NCBI RefSeq assembly: GCF_003074055.1
Contig: NZ_CP029043.1
Coordinates: 5,324,501 to 5,388,500, forward strand
Reading direction: 5' to 3'
Origin: Streptomyces nigra
Lineage (GTDB): Bacteria; Actinomycetota; Actinomycetes; Streptomycetales; Streptomycetaceae
Length of the DNA stretch: 64,000 bases
Made by a program: the position numbers and the translations under genes. The notes under the pieces were generated by a model. That model saw only the letters and a list, made by a program, of their open reading frames with translations, had not been told where the DNA came from and searched no databases. Positions 1 to 8,661 of the stretch are shown piece by piece (positions within the stretch are counted from its first letter, which is position 1; each line of letters starts with the position of its first letter).

Positions 1-512
1 CCGTGCTCGGCCCGGACGACGTCCTGCCCGGTGTCGCGGACGTCGTCACCGAGGTGCACGTCGAGGCCGTCTTCGACGACGGCTCCCGGCTCGCGGTCGT
101 CTCCGACCCGATCGGCGGCGGCCTGGGCGAGCACGCCCCGGGCGCCCTGCTGCCCGGCCCCGAGCACGCCGAACCCGAGCCGGCCCTGCGGCTGACGGTC
201 ACCAACACCGCCGCCGTGCCGGTCTCCGTCACCTCCCACTTCCACTTCTTCGAGGCCAACCCGCGCCTCGACTTCACCCGGGCCCAGGCGTACGGGATGC
301 GGCTCGCCGTGCCCGCCGGGTCCTCCGTCCGGTTCGGGCCGGGGGAGAGCGCCGAGGTCGGGCTCGTCCCCATCGGCGGCGACCGCGTCGCCATCGGCTT
401 CGCGGGCCTGGTCGACGGGCCGCTGGACGCGCCCGGCGCCCGCGAGGAGGCCCTGCGCCGGGCCGCCGCCTGCGGCTACCTGGGCACCGACGAGAAGGAG
501 GCCGGCCGATGA
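1..512 (+). CDS. ureAB: Urease subunit gamma/beta fusion, 5' end outside window
   Basis: The reading frame enters from before base 1, so the start is missing. The first roughly 40 residues match the end of a urease gamma subunit (DDVLPGVADVV), and they run without a stop into a complete beta domain with its signature TSHFHFFEANPRLDF and the closing GLVDGP segment. Fused gamma-beta subunits are known in some actinobacteria; they are structural parts of the nickel enzyme that splits urea to ammonia and carbamate in the cytoplasm. The stop overlaps the ureC start by 4 bases (ATGA), so the two are translationally coupled. No maturation genes (ureD, ureF, ureG) follow. The family call is firm; whether the assembled enzyme is an active urease is uncertain. 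Confidence 0.9.
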   Translation, partial: VLGPDDVLPGVADVVTEVHVEAVFDDGSRLAVVSDPIGGGLGEHAPGALLPGPEHAEPEPALRLTVTNTAAVPVSVTSHFHFFEANPRLDFTRAQAYGMRLAVPAGSSVRFGPGESAEVGLVPIGGDRVAIGFAGLVDGPLDAPGAREEALRRAAACGYLGTDEKEAGR

Positions 513-2218
513 GCCGTCCCGGAGGACACCCCGCCGAGGCCCGCCGCCTCACCCCGCACGAGTACGCGGCCACCCACGGCCCCCGCGCCGGTGACCGCGT
601 CCGGCTCGGCGACTCCGGGCTGACCGTCCGCGTCGAGTCCGACTCCCAGCGCCCGGGCGACGAGTTCCTCGCCGGGTTCGGCAAGACCGCCCGGGACGGG
701 CTGCATCTGAAGGCGGCGTCCGTCCGCGAGACCTGCGACGTCGTCATCAGCAACGTCGTGGTCGTCGACGCGGTCCTCGGCATCCGCAAGGTGTCCATCG
801 GCATCCGGCAGGGGCGGATCAGCGCCATCGGGCGGGCCGGGAACCCGGACACCCTCGACGGGGTCGACGTCGTCGTCGGCACGGGCACCTCGATCGTCTC
901 CGGCGAGGGCCTGATCGCCACCGCCGGCGCCGTCGACACCCATGTCCATCTGCTGTCCCCGCGGGTCATGGAGGCGTCGCTCGCCTCCGGCGTCACCACG
1001 ATCATCGGCCAGGAGTTCGGACCGGTCTGGGGCGTCGGCGTCAACTCGCCCTGGGCGCTGCGGCACGCGTTCGGCGCCTTCGACGCCTGGCCGGTCAACA
1101 TCGGCTTCCTCGCCCGGGGTTCGTCCTCCCACGAGGCACCCCTGGTCGAGGCCCTCGCCGAGGGCGGCGCCTCCGGATTCAAGGTGCACGAGGACATGGG
1201 CGCCCACACCCGCGCGCTCGACACCGCCCTGCGCGTCGCCGAGGACCACGACGTCCAGGTCGCCCTGCACAGCGACGGCCTGAACGAGTGCCTGTCCGTC
1301 GAGGACACCCTGAGGGTGCTGGAGGGCCGCACCATCCACGCCTTCCACATCGAGGGCTGCGGCGGCGGGCACGTCCCGAACGTCCTGAAGATGGCCGGCG
1401 TCCCGAACGTCATCGGGTCCTCCACCAACCCCACCCTGCCCTTCGGCCGGGACGCCGTCGCCGAGCACTACGGCATGATCGTCTCCGTCCACGACCTCAA
1501 GACCGACCTGCCAGGCGACGCCGCCATGGCCCGTGACCGGATCCGCGCCGGGACCATGGGCGCCGAGGACGTCCTGCACGACCTGGGTGCGATCGGCATC
1601 ACCTCGTCCGACGCGCAGGGCATGGGCCGGGCCGGCGAGACCGTCCGGCGCACCCTCGCGATGGCCGGGAAGATGAAGGCGCAGTTCGGCGCGCCCGAGG
1701 ACCACGACAACGAGCGCGTCCTGCGCTACATCGCCAAGCTGACCATCAACCCGGCCCTCGCACACGGCCTCGCCCACGAGGTCGGATCGATCGAGGTCGG
1801 CAAGCTCGCCGACCTCGTGCTGTGGCGCCCCGAGTTCTTCGGTGCCAAGCCACAGCTCGTCCTCAAGGCCGGGTTCCCCGCGTACGGGGTGACCGGCGAC
1901 CCCAACGCGGCCACCGACACCTGCGAGCCCCTGGTGCTCGGCCCGCAGTTCGGGGCGTACGGCGCCACGCCCGCCGACCTCTCCGTGGCCTTCGTCGCGC
2001 AGGCCGCCCTCGACCAGGGCGGCGACTCGATGCCCACCCGGCGCAGAAGGGTCGCCGTGCGCGGTACCCGCGGCATCGGGCCCGCCGATCTGCGGCGCAA
2101 CTCCCGGGTCGGGGCCGTCGAGGTCGACGGGCGCACCGGCCTGGTCACCCTCGACGGCGAACCGCTGCGCTCCGAGCCCGCCGACTCCGTCTCCCTCAAC
2201 CGCCTGTACTTCCTCTAG
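509..2218 (+). CDS. ureC: Urease-like subunit alpha, divergent active-site flap
   Basis: A 569-residue amidohydrolase of normal UreC length. The nickel ligands are present: H145 and H147 (DTHVH), the lysine to be carbamylated K225 with substrate-binding H227 (GFKVHED), H254 (ALHSDG), H288 (GGGHVPN) and D368 (SSDAQGMGR). The mobile flap is unusual: the general acid His is kept as H328, but the flap cysteine of classical ureases is a valine (V327) and the following His is an aspartate (D329), by my hand alignment. It starts at the ATG overlapping ureAB by 4 bases. No accessory genes are beside it, so nickel loading would need genes elsewhere. It is either a second urease or an enzyme for a related substituted urea; see findings. 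Confidence 0.9.
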   Translation: MSRPGGHPAEARRLTPHEYAATHGPRAGDRVRLGDSGLTVRVESDSQRPGDEFLAGFGKTARDGLHLKAASVRETCDVVISNVVVVDAVLGIRKVSIGIRQGRISAIGRAGNPDTLDGVDVVVGTGTSIVSGEGLIATAGAVDTHVHLLSPRVMEASLASGVTTIIGQEFGPVWGVGVNSPWALRHAFGAFDAWPVNIGFLARGSSSHEAPLVEALAEGGASGFKVHEDMGAHTRALDTALRVAEDHDVQVALHSDGLNECLSVEDTLRVLEGRTIHAFHIEGCGGGHVPNVLKMAGVPNVIGSSTNPTLPFGRDAVAEHYGMIVSVHDLKTDLPGDAAMARDRIRAGTMGAEDVLHDLGAIGITSSDAQGMGRAGETVRRTLAMAGKMKAQFGAPEDHDNERVLRYIAKLTINPALAHGLAHEVGSIEVGKLADLVLWRPEFFGAKPQLVLKAGFPAYGVTGDPNAATDTCEPLVLGPQFGAYGATPADLSVAFVAQAALDQGGDSMPTRRRRVAVRGTRGIGPADLRRNSRVGAVEVDGRTGLVTLDGEPLRSEPADSVSLNRLYFL

Positions 2219-2251
2219 CCCTCCAGCCCTCCAGCCCTCTAGGACGTGGTG

Positions 2252-3271
2252 ATGACCTTCCGCATGCCCCCCGAGTGGGCCCCGCACGAGCGCACCTGGA
2301 TGGCGTGGCCGGGTCCCAACCCGACGTTCGCCACCGCCGCCGAGCTCGCCGCGGCCCGCGTCGCCTGGGCCGAAGTGGCGCGCGCCGTCGCCCGGTTCGA
2401 GCCGGTGACCATGGTCCACGGTCCCGGTCAGGCCGCCTCCGCCCGGGAACTGCTCGGCTCCGGCGTCGAGTTGACGGAGAGCGAGCTCGACGACGCGTGG
2501 ATGCGTGACATCGGCCCCACCTTCGTCCGGGACGAGGACGGCCGACTGGCCGCCGTGGACTGGGTGTTCAACGGATGGGGCGGCCAGGAGTGGGCCCGCT
2601 GGGAGCACGACGCCGGCATCGCCCGTCGGATCGCCGGCCTCACGGGCGTCCCCGTCCACTCCTCGCCGCTGGTCAACGAGGGCGGCGCGATCCACGTCGA
2701 CGGCGAGGGCACCGTCCTGCTGACCGACACCGTGCAGCTCGGCGCCGGACGCAACCCCGGCTGGACCCGCGAGCAGGTCGAGGCGGAGATCCACGCCCGG
2801 CTCGGCACCACCAAGGCGATCTGGCTCCCGCACGGCCTCGCCGGCGACTACGGGACGTACGGCACCCAGGGCCACGTCGACATCGTCGCCGCCTTCGCCG
2901 GACCCGGCACCGTCGTCGTGCACAGCCAGCGGAACCCCGAGCATCCCGACCACGCCCGCTCCCTGGAGTACCTGGAGATCCTGCGCGGCGCGACCGACGC
3001 GCGCGGACGGCATCTCGAGGTCGTCGAGGTGCCCGCCCCGACCGTGCTCAAGGACGAGGACGGCCACTGGGTCGACTACTCCTACATCAACCACTACGTC
3101 TGCAACGGCGGCGTGATCCTGTGCGCCTTCGACGACCCGCACGACGAGATCGCCGCCGGCATCATGCGCCGCCTCCACCCCGGACGCACGGTGACCCTGG
3201 TCGACGCCCGTACGATCTTCGCGGGCGGTGGAGGCATCCATTGCATCACCCAGCAGCAGCCGATGACGTAG
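2252..3271 (+). CDS. aguA: Agmatine deiminase (peptidylarginine-deiminase family)
   Basis: A 339-residue protein of the PAD_porph/agmatine deiminase family, which converts agmatine to N-carbamoylputrescine plus ammonia. Visible motifs are WMRDIGP with D86, NEGGAIHVDGEGT (142 onward), the HVD segment with H208 and D210, and the C-terminal GGGGIHCITQQQP with the catalytic C331. I chose ATG 2252 over in-frame GTG codons at 2246 and 2249 because AGGA (2241-2244) sits 7 bases before the ATG. It lies 33 bases after ureC in the same direction, so all are probably one nitrogen-recycling operon. No AguB-type N-carbamoylputrescine amidohydrolase is nearby. Confidence 0.9.
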   Translation: MTFRMPPEWAPHERTWMAWPGPNPTFATAAELAAARVAWAEVARAVARFEPVTMVHGPGQAASARELLGSGVELTESELDDAWMRDIGPTFVRDEDGRLAAVDWVFNGWGGQEWARWEHDAGIARRIAGLTGVPVHSSPLVNEGGAIHVDGEGTVLLTDTVQLGAGRNPGWTREQVEAEIHARLGTTKAIWLPHGLAGDYGTYGTQGHVDIVAAFAGPGTVVVHSQRNPEHPDHARSLEYLEILRGATDARGRHLEVVEVPAPTVLKDEDGHWVDYSYINHYVCNGGVILCAFDDPHDEIAAGIMRRLHPGRTVTLVDARTIFAGGGGIHCITQQQPMT

Positions 3272-3282
3272 GAGTGCATGAG

Positions 3283-3882
3283 ATGGCCGGTGGGCGCAGG
3301 CAGGCGCCGCCCCGCGACGAGGTGCTCGCCGCCGCCATGGAGATGATCGCCGAGCGCGGCCTGGAGAAGCTGACCATGGCGGCGCTCGGCCGCGAGGTCG
3401 GTATGAGCAGCGGCCACCTCCTGTACTACTTCCGCTCCAAGGACGAACTGCTGCTGCGCACCCTGGAGTGGAGCGAGGGCCGCCTCGGCGCCGAACGCGG
3501 CCGGCTGCTCGCCCGGGGCGACTCCGCCCGCGAACGGCTCGACGCCTACGTCGACCTGTACGTCCCCGACGGCCTGGGCGACCCGCACTGGACGCTGTGG
3601 CTGGAGGTCTGGAACCGCTCGCAGAACGCCGACGACGACGCCCGGGACCGGCAGGCCGCGATCGAGGGCGCCTGGCACCGCGACCTCGTGGCGCTCATCG
3701 CGGAGGGCGTGTCGCGCGGGGAGTTCCGGCCGGTCGATCCGGACCGGTTCGCCGCCCGGCTGCGGGCCCTCCTCGACGGCTTCTCGATCCATGTGGCGAT
3801 CGGTCTGCGCGGCACCGACCGCGCCCGGATCCTGGGCCATGTACGGGAGTTCCTCGACGAGAGCCTGGTCGCGGACGCCTGA
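3283..3882 (+). CDS. TetR-family transcriptional regulator
   Basis: A 199-residue protein with an N-terminal TetR helix-turn-helix (ALGREVGMSSGHLLYYFRSK, about residues 30-52) and a helical C-terminal ligand domain of the TetR_C_6/BetI-like type. The start is the ATG 8 bases after GGAG (3271-3274); an in-frame GTG at 3274 is less well placed. It follows agmatine deiminase by 11 bases, so it is likely co-transcribed and may control the urease-like/agmatine deiminase operon. The ligand cannot be told from the sequence. Confidence 0.85.
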   Translation: MAGGRRQAPPRDEVLAAAMEMIAERGLEKLTMAALGREVGMSSGHLLYYFRSKDELLLRTLEWSEGRLGAERGRLLARGDSARERLDAYVDLYVPDGLGDPHWTLWLEVWNRSQNADDDARDRQAAIEGAWHRDLVALIAEGVSRGEFRPVDPDRFAARLRALLDGFSIHVAIGLRGTDRARILGHVREFLDESLVADA

Positions 3883-4006
3883 GAACGCGTCCAGGTTGTA
3901 CCCAATTCGGGGGATTGACCCCGTCGTGCGCTGTGCGTTTGGCTTGGGGGCCCTCGGCGCGGGGCCGGGGGAGAAGCGTCCACGGGGATTCACAGGGGGA
4001 CCATCC

Positions 4007-5290
4007 ATGCACCGCACCGCGCGCCCGCGCGCGCTCGTCACCGTCTTGGTCCTGGCCGCGACGGCGGCACTGACCGGGCCCGACGCCGGCGCCGCGCCCG
4101 GCGCCCCGCCTGTCGAGCGGGTCACCCTCTCGGCCACGGGGGAGCAGGGCGACGGACACGCGTCCGCGCCTCTGCTCAGCGCCGACGGCCGGTTCGCCGC
4201 GTTCTCGTCGGACGCCGCCAATCTCGTGCCGGGCGACACCAACGCGGACACCGACGTCTTCGTGCGCGACGGGCGCACCAGAGCCGTCGAACGCGTCAGC
4301 GTCGCCTCGGACGGCACCCAGGCCGATCAGGGCTCGTCGCTGCGGGACATCAGCGCCGACGGCCGCTACGTCCTGTTCGGCTCGCGCGCCCGCGATCTCG
4401 TGCCCTGGGAGACCCCGCCCGCCGACACCGGGGCGGAGGACGTCTACCTCCACGACCGGCGCACCGGCACCACCGAGCGGATCAGCGTCGCCTTCGACGG
4501 CGGCTCCGCGTACTCGGCCGGCGCCCGTCTGTCCGCCGATGCGCGGTACGTCTTCTTCAACGCCAAGGCCGACCGGATGGAGGAGGGCGCCCGCGACCTG
4601 TTCGGCGCCGTGTACGTCCACGACCGCCGCACCGGCCGCACCGAGCGGGTGAGCAACACCGACCGCCCCACCAACGCGGCCCTGCTGCAGGACGTCAGCG
4701 CGGACGGCCGGTACGTGCTCTACACCCAGCCCGTCCCGCGCAGCTCCAACGGCGTCACCTGGGTGCACGACCGCCGCACCGGCACCGAGGAGCAGGTCAA
4801 CGTCAAGGCGGACGGCTCCCCGGCCACGCGCTACGCCATGCCCGCCACGCTCTCCGCGGACGGCCGTACCGTCGCCTTCGAGAACTGGGACGAGGACCTG
4901 CTGCCCGGCGGCGGCCCGGACGCCTCCGACCTGTACGTCCGCGATCTGCGCCGTGACGTCACCCGGCGGATCGACGCCGGCCCGGACGGCGAGACCTCGC
5001 CGGACCGGCCCGTCGTCAGCGCCGACGGCCGGTACGTCGGCTACGAGGCCACCCCGCGCCTGCCCGACGGCTCGGCCGGCCCGGCCAACGTCTATCTGCG
5101 CGACCTGCGCACCGGTGGCACCCGTCTGATCAGCGCGTCCGTCACCGGCGGCCCCGTGACCGACGAGCCGGTGCACGTCACCACCATCAGTGCCGGAGCC
5201 GAGCGCGTCACCCTGGGCAGCGCCTCGTCCCAGCTCGTGGCCGGCGACACCAACGCGGCCGTCGACGGGTACGTACGCCACCGTCGATGA
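4007..5290 (+). CDS. Secreted TolB/WD40-like beta-propeller protein
   Basis: A 427-residue protein with a Sec signal peptide (basic MHRTARPR, hydrophobic stretch, Ala-rich cleavage region ending near GAAPG). The mature part has at least seven degenerate repeats of the type LSADGRFAAFSS...VRDxRTGxTERVS, characteristic of PD40/TolB-like propeller blades. The start is supported by a purine-rich AGGGGGA about 6 bases upstream. It stands alone after the TetR gene with 124 bases between. Such proteins are extracellular and probably bind protein or sugar ligands; no catalytic motif is visible. Confidence 0.75.
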   Translation: MHRTARPRALVTVLVLAATAALTGPDAGAAPGAPPVERVTLSATGEQGDGHASAPLLSADGRFAAFSSDAANLVPGDTNADTDVFVRDGRTRAVERVSVASDGTQADQGSSLRDISADGRYVLFGSRARDLVPWETPPADTGAEDVYLHDRRTGTTERISVAFDGGSAYSAGARLSADARYVFFNAKADRMEEGARDLFGAVYVHDRRTGRTERVSNTDRPTNAALLQDVSADGRYVLYTQPVPRSSNGVTWVHDRRTGTEEQVNVKADGSPATRYAMPATLSADGRTVAFENWDEDLLPGGGPDASDLYVRDLRRDVTRRIDAGPDGETSPDRPVVSADGRYVGYEATPRLPDGSAGPANVYLRDLRTGGTRLISASVTGGPVTDEPVHVTTISAGAERVTLGSASSQLVAGDTNAAVDGYVRHRR

Positions 5291-5356
5291 TCAGCACAGT
5301 GTTCGCATCCTGAGACGGACGGTGAGCACGGGGTGGAGGTGTGCCAGACTTCCCCC

Positions 5357-5407
5357 GTGCTCTCGTTCGCCATGATTATTGGCAGCAGGCGCGCCGGTCC
5401 GCAGTGA
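5357..5407 (+). CDS. Putative leader peptide with Ile-Ile codons before cimA
   Basis: A 16-codon frame from GTG 5357 (or 11 codons from ATG 5372) reads VLSFAMIIGSRRAGPQ and ends at TGA 5405. It has two consecutive ATT codons, which are rare in this GC-rich genome, 9 codons before the stop. It is followed at once by a hairpin and then an intrinsic terminator. That layout is typical of amino-acid attenuation leaders and fits cimA, whose product feeds isoleucine synthesis. There is no good ribosome site, but a TANNNT-like CAGACT at 5345-5350 could make it leaderless from the GTG. Confidence 0.5.
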   Translation: MLSFAMIIGSRRAGPQ

Positions 5408-5487
5408 CCACCACGTACGACCAGGTACGGGTGGACACCGTCGTCCTCGACCCGCGCGCAGACCTCTCGCACCCGCGAGGGGTTTTT
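5408..5487 (+). promoter_or_regulatory. Candidate transcription attenuator of cimA
   Basis: Two exclusive structures can be drawn. A first hairpin pairs CCACC-A-CGTAC (5408-5418) with GTACGGGTGG (5425-5434), a 10 bp stem with one bulged A. A terminator pairs ACCTCTCG (5462-5469) with CGAGGGGT (5476-5483) and is followed by a T run (5483-5487). CGGGTG (5428-5433), part of the first hairpin, is the exact complement of CACCCG (5470-5475), the terminator loop, so an alternative pairing that could change termination is possible. Pairings were read by eye. Confidence 0.5.
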
Positions 5488-5598
5488 CTGTTTCCCGGCC
5501 CACCCGCAGCCGGGCGGAGAGCGTGAGGGACCATAGGTGGGGACGGTGGAGCCGGTCATTCCGGTTAGACCGAGATCCAGATCAGGAGCCTTACGACC

Positions 5599-7203
5599 AT
5601 GACGCCGACCAACGAGCTCGACGACTCGTTCCACGTCTTCGACACCACCTTGCGCGACGGCGCCCAGCGGGAGGGCATCAACCTCACCGTCGCCGACAAG
5701 CTGGCCATCGCCCGTCACCTGGACGACTTCGGCGTGGGATTCATCGAGGGCGGCTGGCCCGGCGCCAACCCGCGGGACACCGAGTTCTTCGCCCGCGCCC
5801 AGCAGGAGATCGAGTTCCGGCACGCCCAGCTCGTCGCCTTCGGCGCGACGAGGCGCGCGGGCGGCAAGGCATGCGAGGACCCGCAGGTCAAGGCGCTGCT
5901 GGAGTCCGGCGCCCCCGTGATCACCCTGGTCGCCAAGTCCCACGACCGGCATGTCGAGCTGGCGCTGCGCACCACCCTCGACGAGAACCTGGAGATGGTC
6001 CGCGACACCGTCTCCCACCTGGTCGCCGAGGGCCGCCGCGTCTTCGTCGACTGCGAGCACTTCTTCGACGGCTACCGTGCCAACCCCGAGTACGCCAAGG
6101 CCGTCGTACGCACCGCCTCCGAGGCCGGCGCCGACGTCGTCATCCTGTGCGACACCAACGGCGGCATGCTCCCCGCCCAGGTCCAGGCCGTCGTCTCCAC
6201 CGTCCTCGCCGACACCGGCGCCCGGCTCGGCATCCACGCCCAGGACGACACCGGCTGCGCGGTCGCGAACACCCTCGCCGCCGTCGACGCGGGCGCCACC
6301 CACGTCCAGTGCACGGCCAACGGCTACGGCGAGCGGGTCGGCAACGCCAACCTGTTCCCGGTCGTCGCCGCCCTGGAGCTGAAGTACGGCAAGAAGGTCC
6401 TCCCCGACGGCCGGCTGCGCGAGATGACCCGCATCTCCCACGCCATCGCCGAGGTCGTGAACCTCACGCCCTCCACCCACCAGCCGTACGTCGGCGTCTC
6501 CGCCTTCGCCCACAAGGCCGGACTCCACGCCTCCGCGATCAAGGTCGACCCCGACCTCTACCAGCACATCGACCCCGAGCAGGTCGGCAACACCATGCGG
6601 ATGCTGGTCTCCGACATGGCCGGCCGCGCCTCCGTCGAGCTCAAGGGCAAGGAGCTCGGCATCGACCTCGGCGGCGACCGCGAGCTGGTCGGCCGGGTCG
6701 TCGAGCGGGTCAAGGAGCGCGAACTCAAGGGCTACACGTACGAAGCGGCCGACGCCTCCTTCGAACTGCTGCTGCGCACCGAGGTCGAGGGCAGGCCGCT
6801 GAAGTACTTCGACGTCGAGTCCTGGCGCGCGATCGTCGAGGACCGTCCCGACGGCAGCCACGCCAACGAGGCCACCGTCAAGCTCTTCGCCAAGGGCGAG
6901 CGGATCGTCGCCACCGCCGAGGGCAACGGCCCGGTCAACGCCCTCGACCGGGCGCTGCGCGTCGCCCTGGAGAAGATCTACCCCCAGCTGGCCGCCCTCG
7001 ACCTCGTCGACTACAAGGTCCGCATCCTCGAGGGCGTCCACGGCACCCAGTCCACCACCCGCGTCCTGATCTCCACGTCCGACGGGGCGGGCGAGTGGTC
7101 CACGGTCGGCGTCGCGGAGAACGTCATCGCCGCGTCCTGGCAGGCGCTGGAGGACGCGTACACCTACGGGCTGCTGCGGGCCGGGGTCGCGCCGGCCCGG
7201 TAG
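5599..7203 (+). CDS. cimA: Citramalate synthase
   Basis: A 534-residue HMGL-like TIM barrel with a C-terminal LeuA dimer/regulatory domain. It joins pyruvate and acetyl-CoA to R-citramalate, the first step of the threonine-independent isoleucine route. Motifs are DTTLRDGAQREG (D15, R19), GFIEGGWPGANPRD typical of CimA rather than LeuA, and NGYGERVGNANL. At the usual HxH metal site the sequence is H213-A-Q215-DD, so the second His is replaced by Gln. It is the only gene after the leader attenuator and is followed by a strong hairpin. In older genomes this family was often labelled 2-isopropylmalate synthase. Confidence 0.88.
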   Translation: MTPTNELDDSFHVFDTTLRDGAQREGINLTVADKLAIARHLDDFGVGFIEGGWPGANPRDTEFFARAQQEIEFRHAQLVAFGATRRAGGKACEDPQVKALLESGAPVITLVAKSHDRHVELALRTTLDENLEMVRDTVSHLVAEGRRVFVDCEHFFDGYRANPEYAKAVVRTASEAGADVVILCDTNGGMLPAQVQAVVSTVLADTGARLGIHAQDDTGCAVANTLAAVDAGATHVQCTANGYGERVGNANLFPVVAALELKYGKKVLPDGRLREMTRISHAIAEVVNLTPSTHQPYVGVSAFAHKAGLHASAIKVDPDLYQHIDPEQVGNTMRMLVSDMAGRASVELKGKELGIDLGGDRELVGRVVERVKERELKGYTYEAADASFELLLRTEVEGRPLKYFDVESWRAIVEDRPDGSHANEATVKLFAKGERIVATAEGNGPVNALDRALRVALEKIYPQLAALDLVDYKVRILEGVHGTQSTTRVLISTSDGAGEWSTVGVAENVIAASWQALEDAYTYGLLRAGVAPAR

Positions 7204-7210
7204 CGCCGCG

Positions 7211-7236
7211 GGCGGTCCCGGGCGCCCGGGACCGCC
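7211..7236 (+). terminator. Perfect palindromic hairpin after cimA
   Basis: A 26-base perfect palindrome beginning GGCGGTCCCGGG directly after the cimA stop. There is no U-run, as is usual for Streptomyces terminators. It lies only 22 bases before the next start codon, so it also separates the two genes. Confidence 0.65.
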
Positions 7237-7257
7237 GCATCGGGTAGCGTCGAAGGC

Positions 7258-8607
7258 ATGAGGACTCCGCGCTTGAGGGGCCTCATGCGCTCGCTGATCG
7301 TGCCGGTCGCCGCCACCGCGGCGGTGCTCCTGACCGGTACGCCCGGCGCACATGCGGCCACGGACCTGTCCACGGTGGCCGAGGCGCTCCGCGAGGATCC
7401 GGTGTACGTCGATCCCGCCGCCTCGGACCAACTGTCGTCGTCGGACGCCGAAGCGCTCTCCGACAAGATCAAGGACGCCGGCAAACCGGTCTTCGTGGCC
7501 GTCCTGCCGGCCGACCAGCCCGAACGGAACATCTTCCTGAACCTGCGGACGGAGACCGGCATCACCGGTCTGTACGCGATCCGCAGCGGCGACCGCTTCG
7601 GGGCCCGGGCCGACACCGTCGTGCTGCCTTCGCGCGGCGTGCAGAACCTCGTCACGTCGGTCCAGGACGTCGACGACCCCAAGGCCCAGCTGAACGACTT
7701 CGTCGACGCGGCGCTGCGCAGCGCCCGGGGCTCGGCCCCCGCCTCCTGGGGCGACGGCGGCGGAGGCGGCGGTGTGGACACCGGTGGCCTCGTCGTCGCC
7801 GGGGTCGTGGTCGCGGCGGGCGGCGCGGGCGCCTACGCGCTGGTCCGGCGCAACCGGCGGCGCCACGAGGAGGAGCAGCGGGCCGCGCTGGAGAAACTGC
7901 GGGTCGTCGTCGACGAGGACATCACCGCGTTCGGCGAGGAACTGGACCGGCTCGACTTCCATCCTGGCGAACCCGGCGCCGACGACGCGATGCGTGCGGA
8001 CTACGAGAACGCCCTGGACTCCTACGAAAAAGCCAAGCGGCTGATGGAGGCCGCGCGCAAGCCGGAGGACGTCAAGGCGGTCACCCAGGCCCTGGCGGAC
8101 GGCCGCTTCTCCCTCGCCCTGCTGGCCGCCCGCCGGGAAGGCCGGCCTCTGCCGGAGCGCCGGCCACCCTGCTTCTTCGACCCGCGGCACGGCCCCGCGG
8201 TGGCCGACGAGACTTGGACGCCGCCCGGCGGCGCCCCGCGCGAGGTGCCGGTGTGCGCGGCGGACCAGGCCCGGCTGGCCGAAGGCCGCGATCCCGCGGT
8301 CCGCGAGGTCGAGACCGAGTACGGCAGACGGCCCTACTGGGACGCCGGACCGGCCTACGGCCCCTGGGCGGGCGGCTACTTCGGCGGAGGCATCCTGCCC
8401 GGCCTGCTCATCGGCACCCTGCTCGGCAGCATGATGGCGGGCCCGGCGTACGGGGCCGACTACGGCTCCGGGTACGGCGACTTCGGCGGCTACGAGGGCG
8501 GCGACGTCTCGGGCGCGGACTTCGACTCCGGTGACTTCGGCGGCGGCTTCGGCGACGGGGGCTTCGGAGGCGGCGGCGGAGGCGGCTTCGACGGTGGAGG
8601 CTTCTGA
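7258..8607 (+). CDS. Membrane protein with glycine-rich C-terminus
   Basis: A 449-residue protein. Residues 1-35 form a signal peptide ending near HAAT. An extracytoplasmic domain of about 130 residues follows, of a kind resembling TPM-type domains, then one transmembrane helix at about 180-200 (VVAGVVVAAGGAGAYALV) with RRNRRRHEEEQ on the cytoplasmic side. A helical region and a final GFGGGGGGGF-type glycine-rich tail complete it. The function is unknown; homologues are common in Streptomyces by my recollection. A TAGCGT -10-like box ends 7 bases before the ATG, so the transcript may be leaderless. Confidence 0.75.
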   Translation: MRTPRLRGLMRSLIVPVAATAAVLLTGTPGAHAATDLSTVAEALREDPVYVDPAASDQLSSSDAEALSDKIKDAGKPVFVAVLPADQPERNIFLNLRTETGITGLYAIRSGDRFGARADTVVLPSRGVQNLVTSVQDVDDPKAQLNDFVDAALRSARGSAPASWGDGGGGGGVDTGGLVVAGVVVAAGGAGAYALVRRNRRRHEEEQRAALEKLRVVVDEDITAFGEELDRLDFHPGEPGADDAMRADYENALDSYEKAKRLMEAARKPEDVKAVTQALADGRFSLALLAARREGRPLPERRPPCFFDPRHGPAVADETWTPPGGAPREVPVCAADQARLAEGRDPAVREVETEYGRRPYWDAGPAYGPWAGGYFGGGILPGLLIGTLLGSMMAGPAYGADYGSGYGDFGGYEGGDVSGADFDSGDFGGGFGDGGFGGGGGGGFDGGGF

Positions 8608-8619
8608 AACGCGGCGGAC

Positions 8620-8647
8620 GGGCCCGGCGCCCTGCGGCACCGGGCCT
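8620..8647. terminator. Hairpin between convergent genes
   Basis: GGCCCGG (8621-8627) pairs with CCGGGCC (8640-8646), and G8620 can add a wobble pair with T8647. It sits between two convergent genes and probably serves both. Confidence 0.55.
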
Positions 8648-8661
8648 TTGAGCCATTCCGT

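Noticed and set aside
476..3241. 921-residue minus-strand open frame over ureC and aguA
   Set aside because: Val/Gly/Asp/Arg-rich antisense shadow of genes with strong family motifs on the plus strand.
5092..8640. 1182-residue minus-strand open frame
   Set aside because: Antisense to cimA and the membrane protein; no domain, and low-complexity composition typical of GC-rich shadows.
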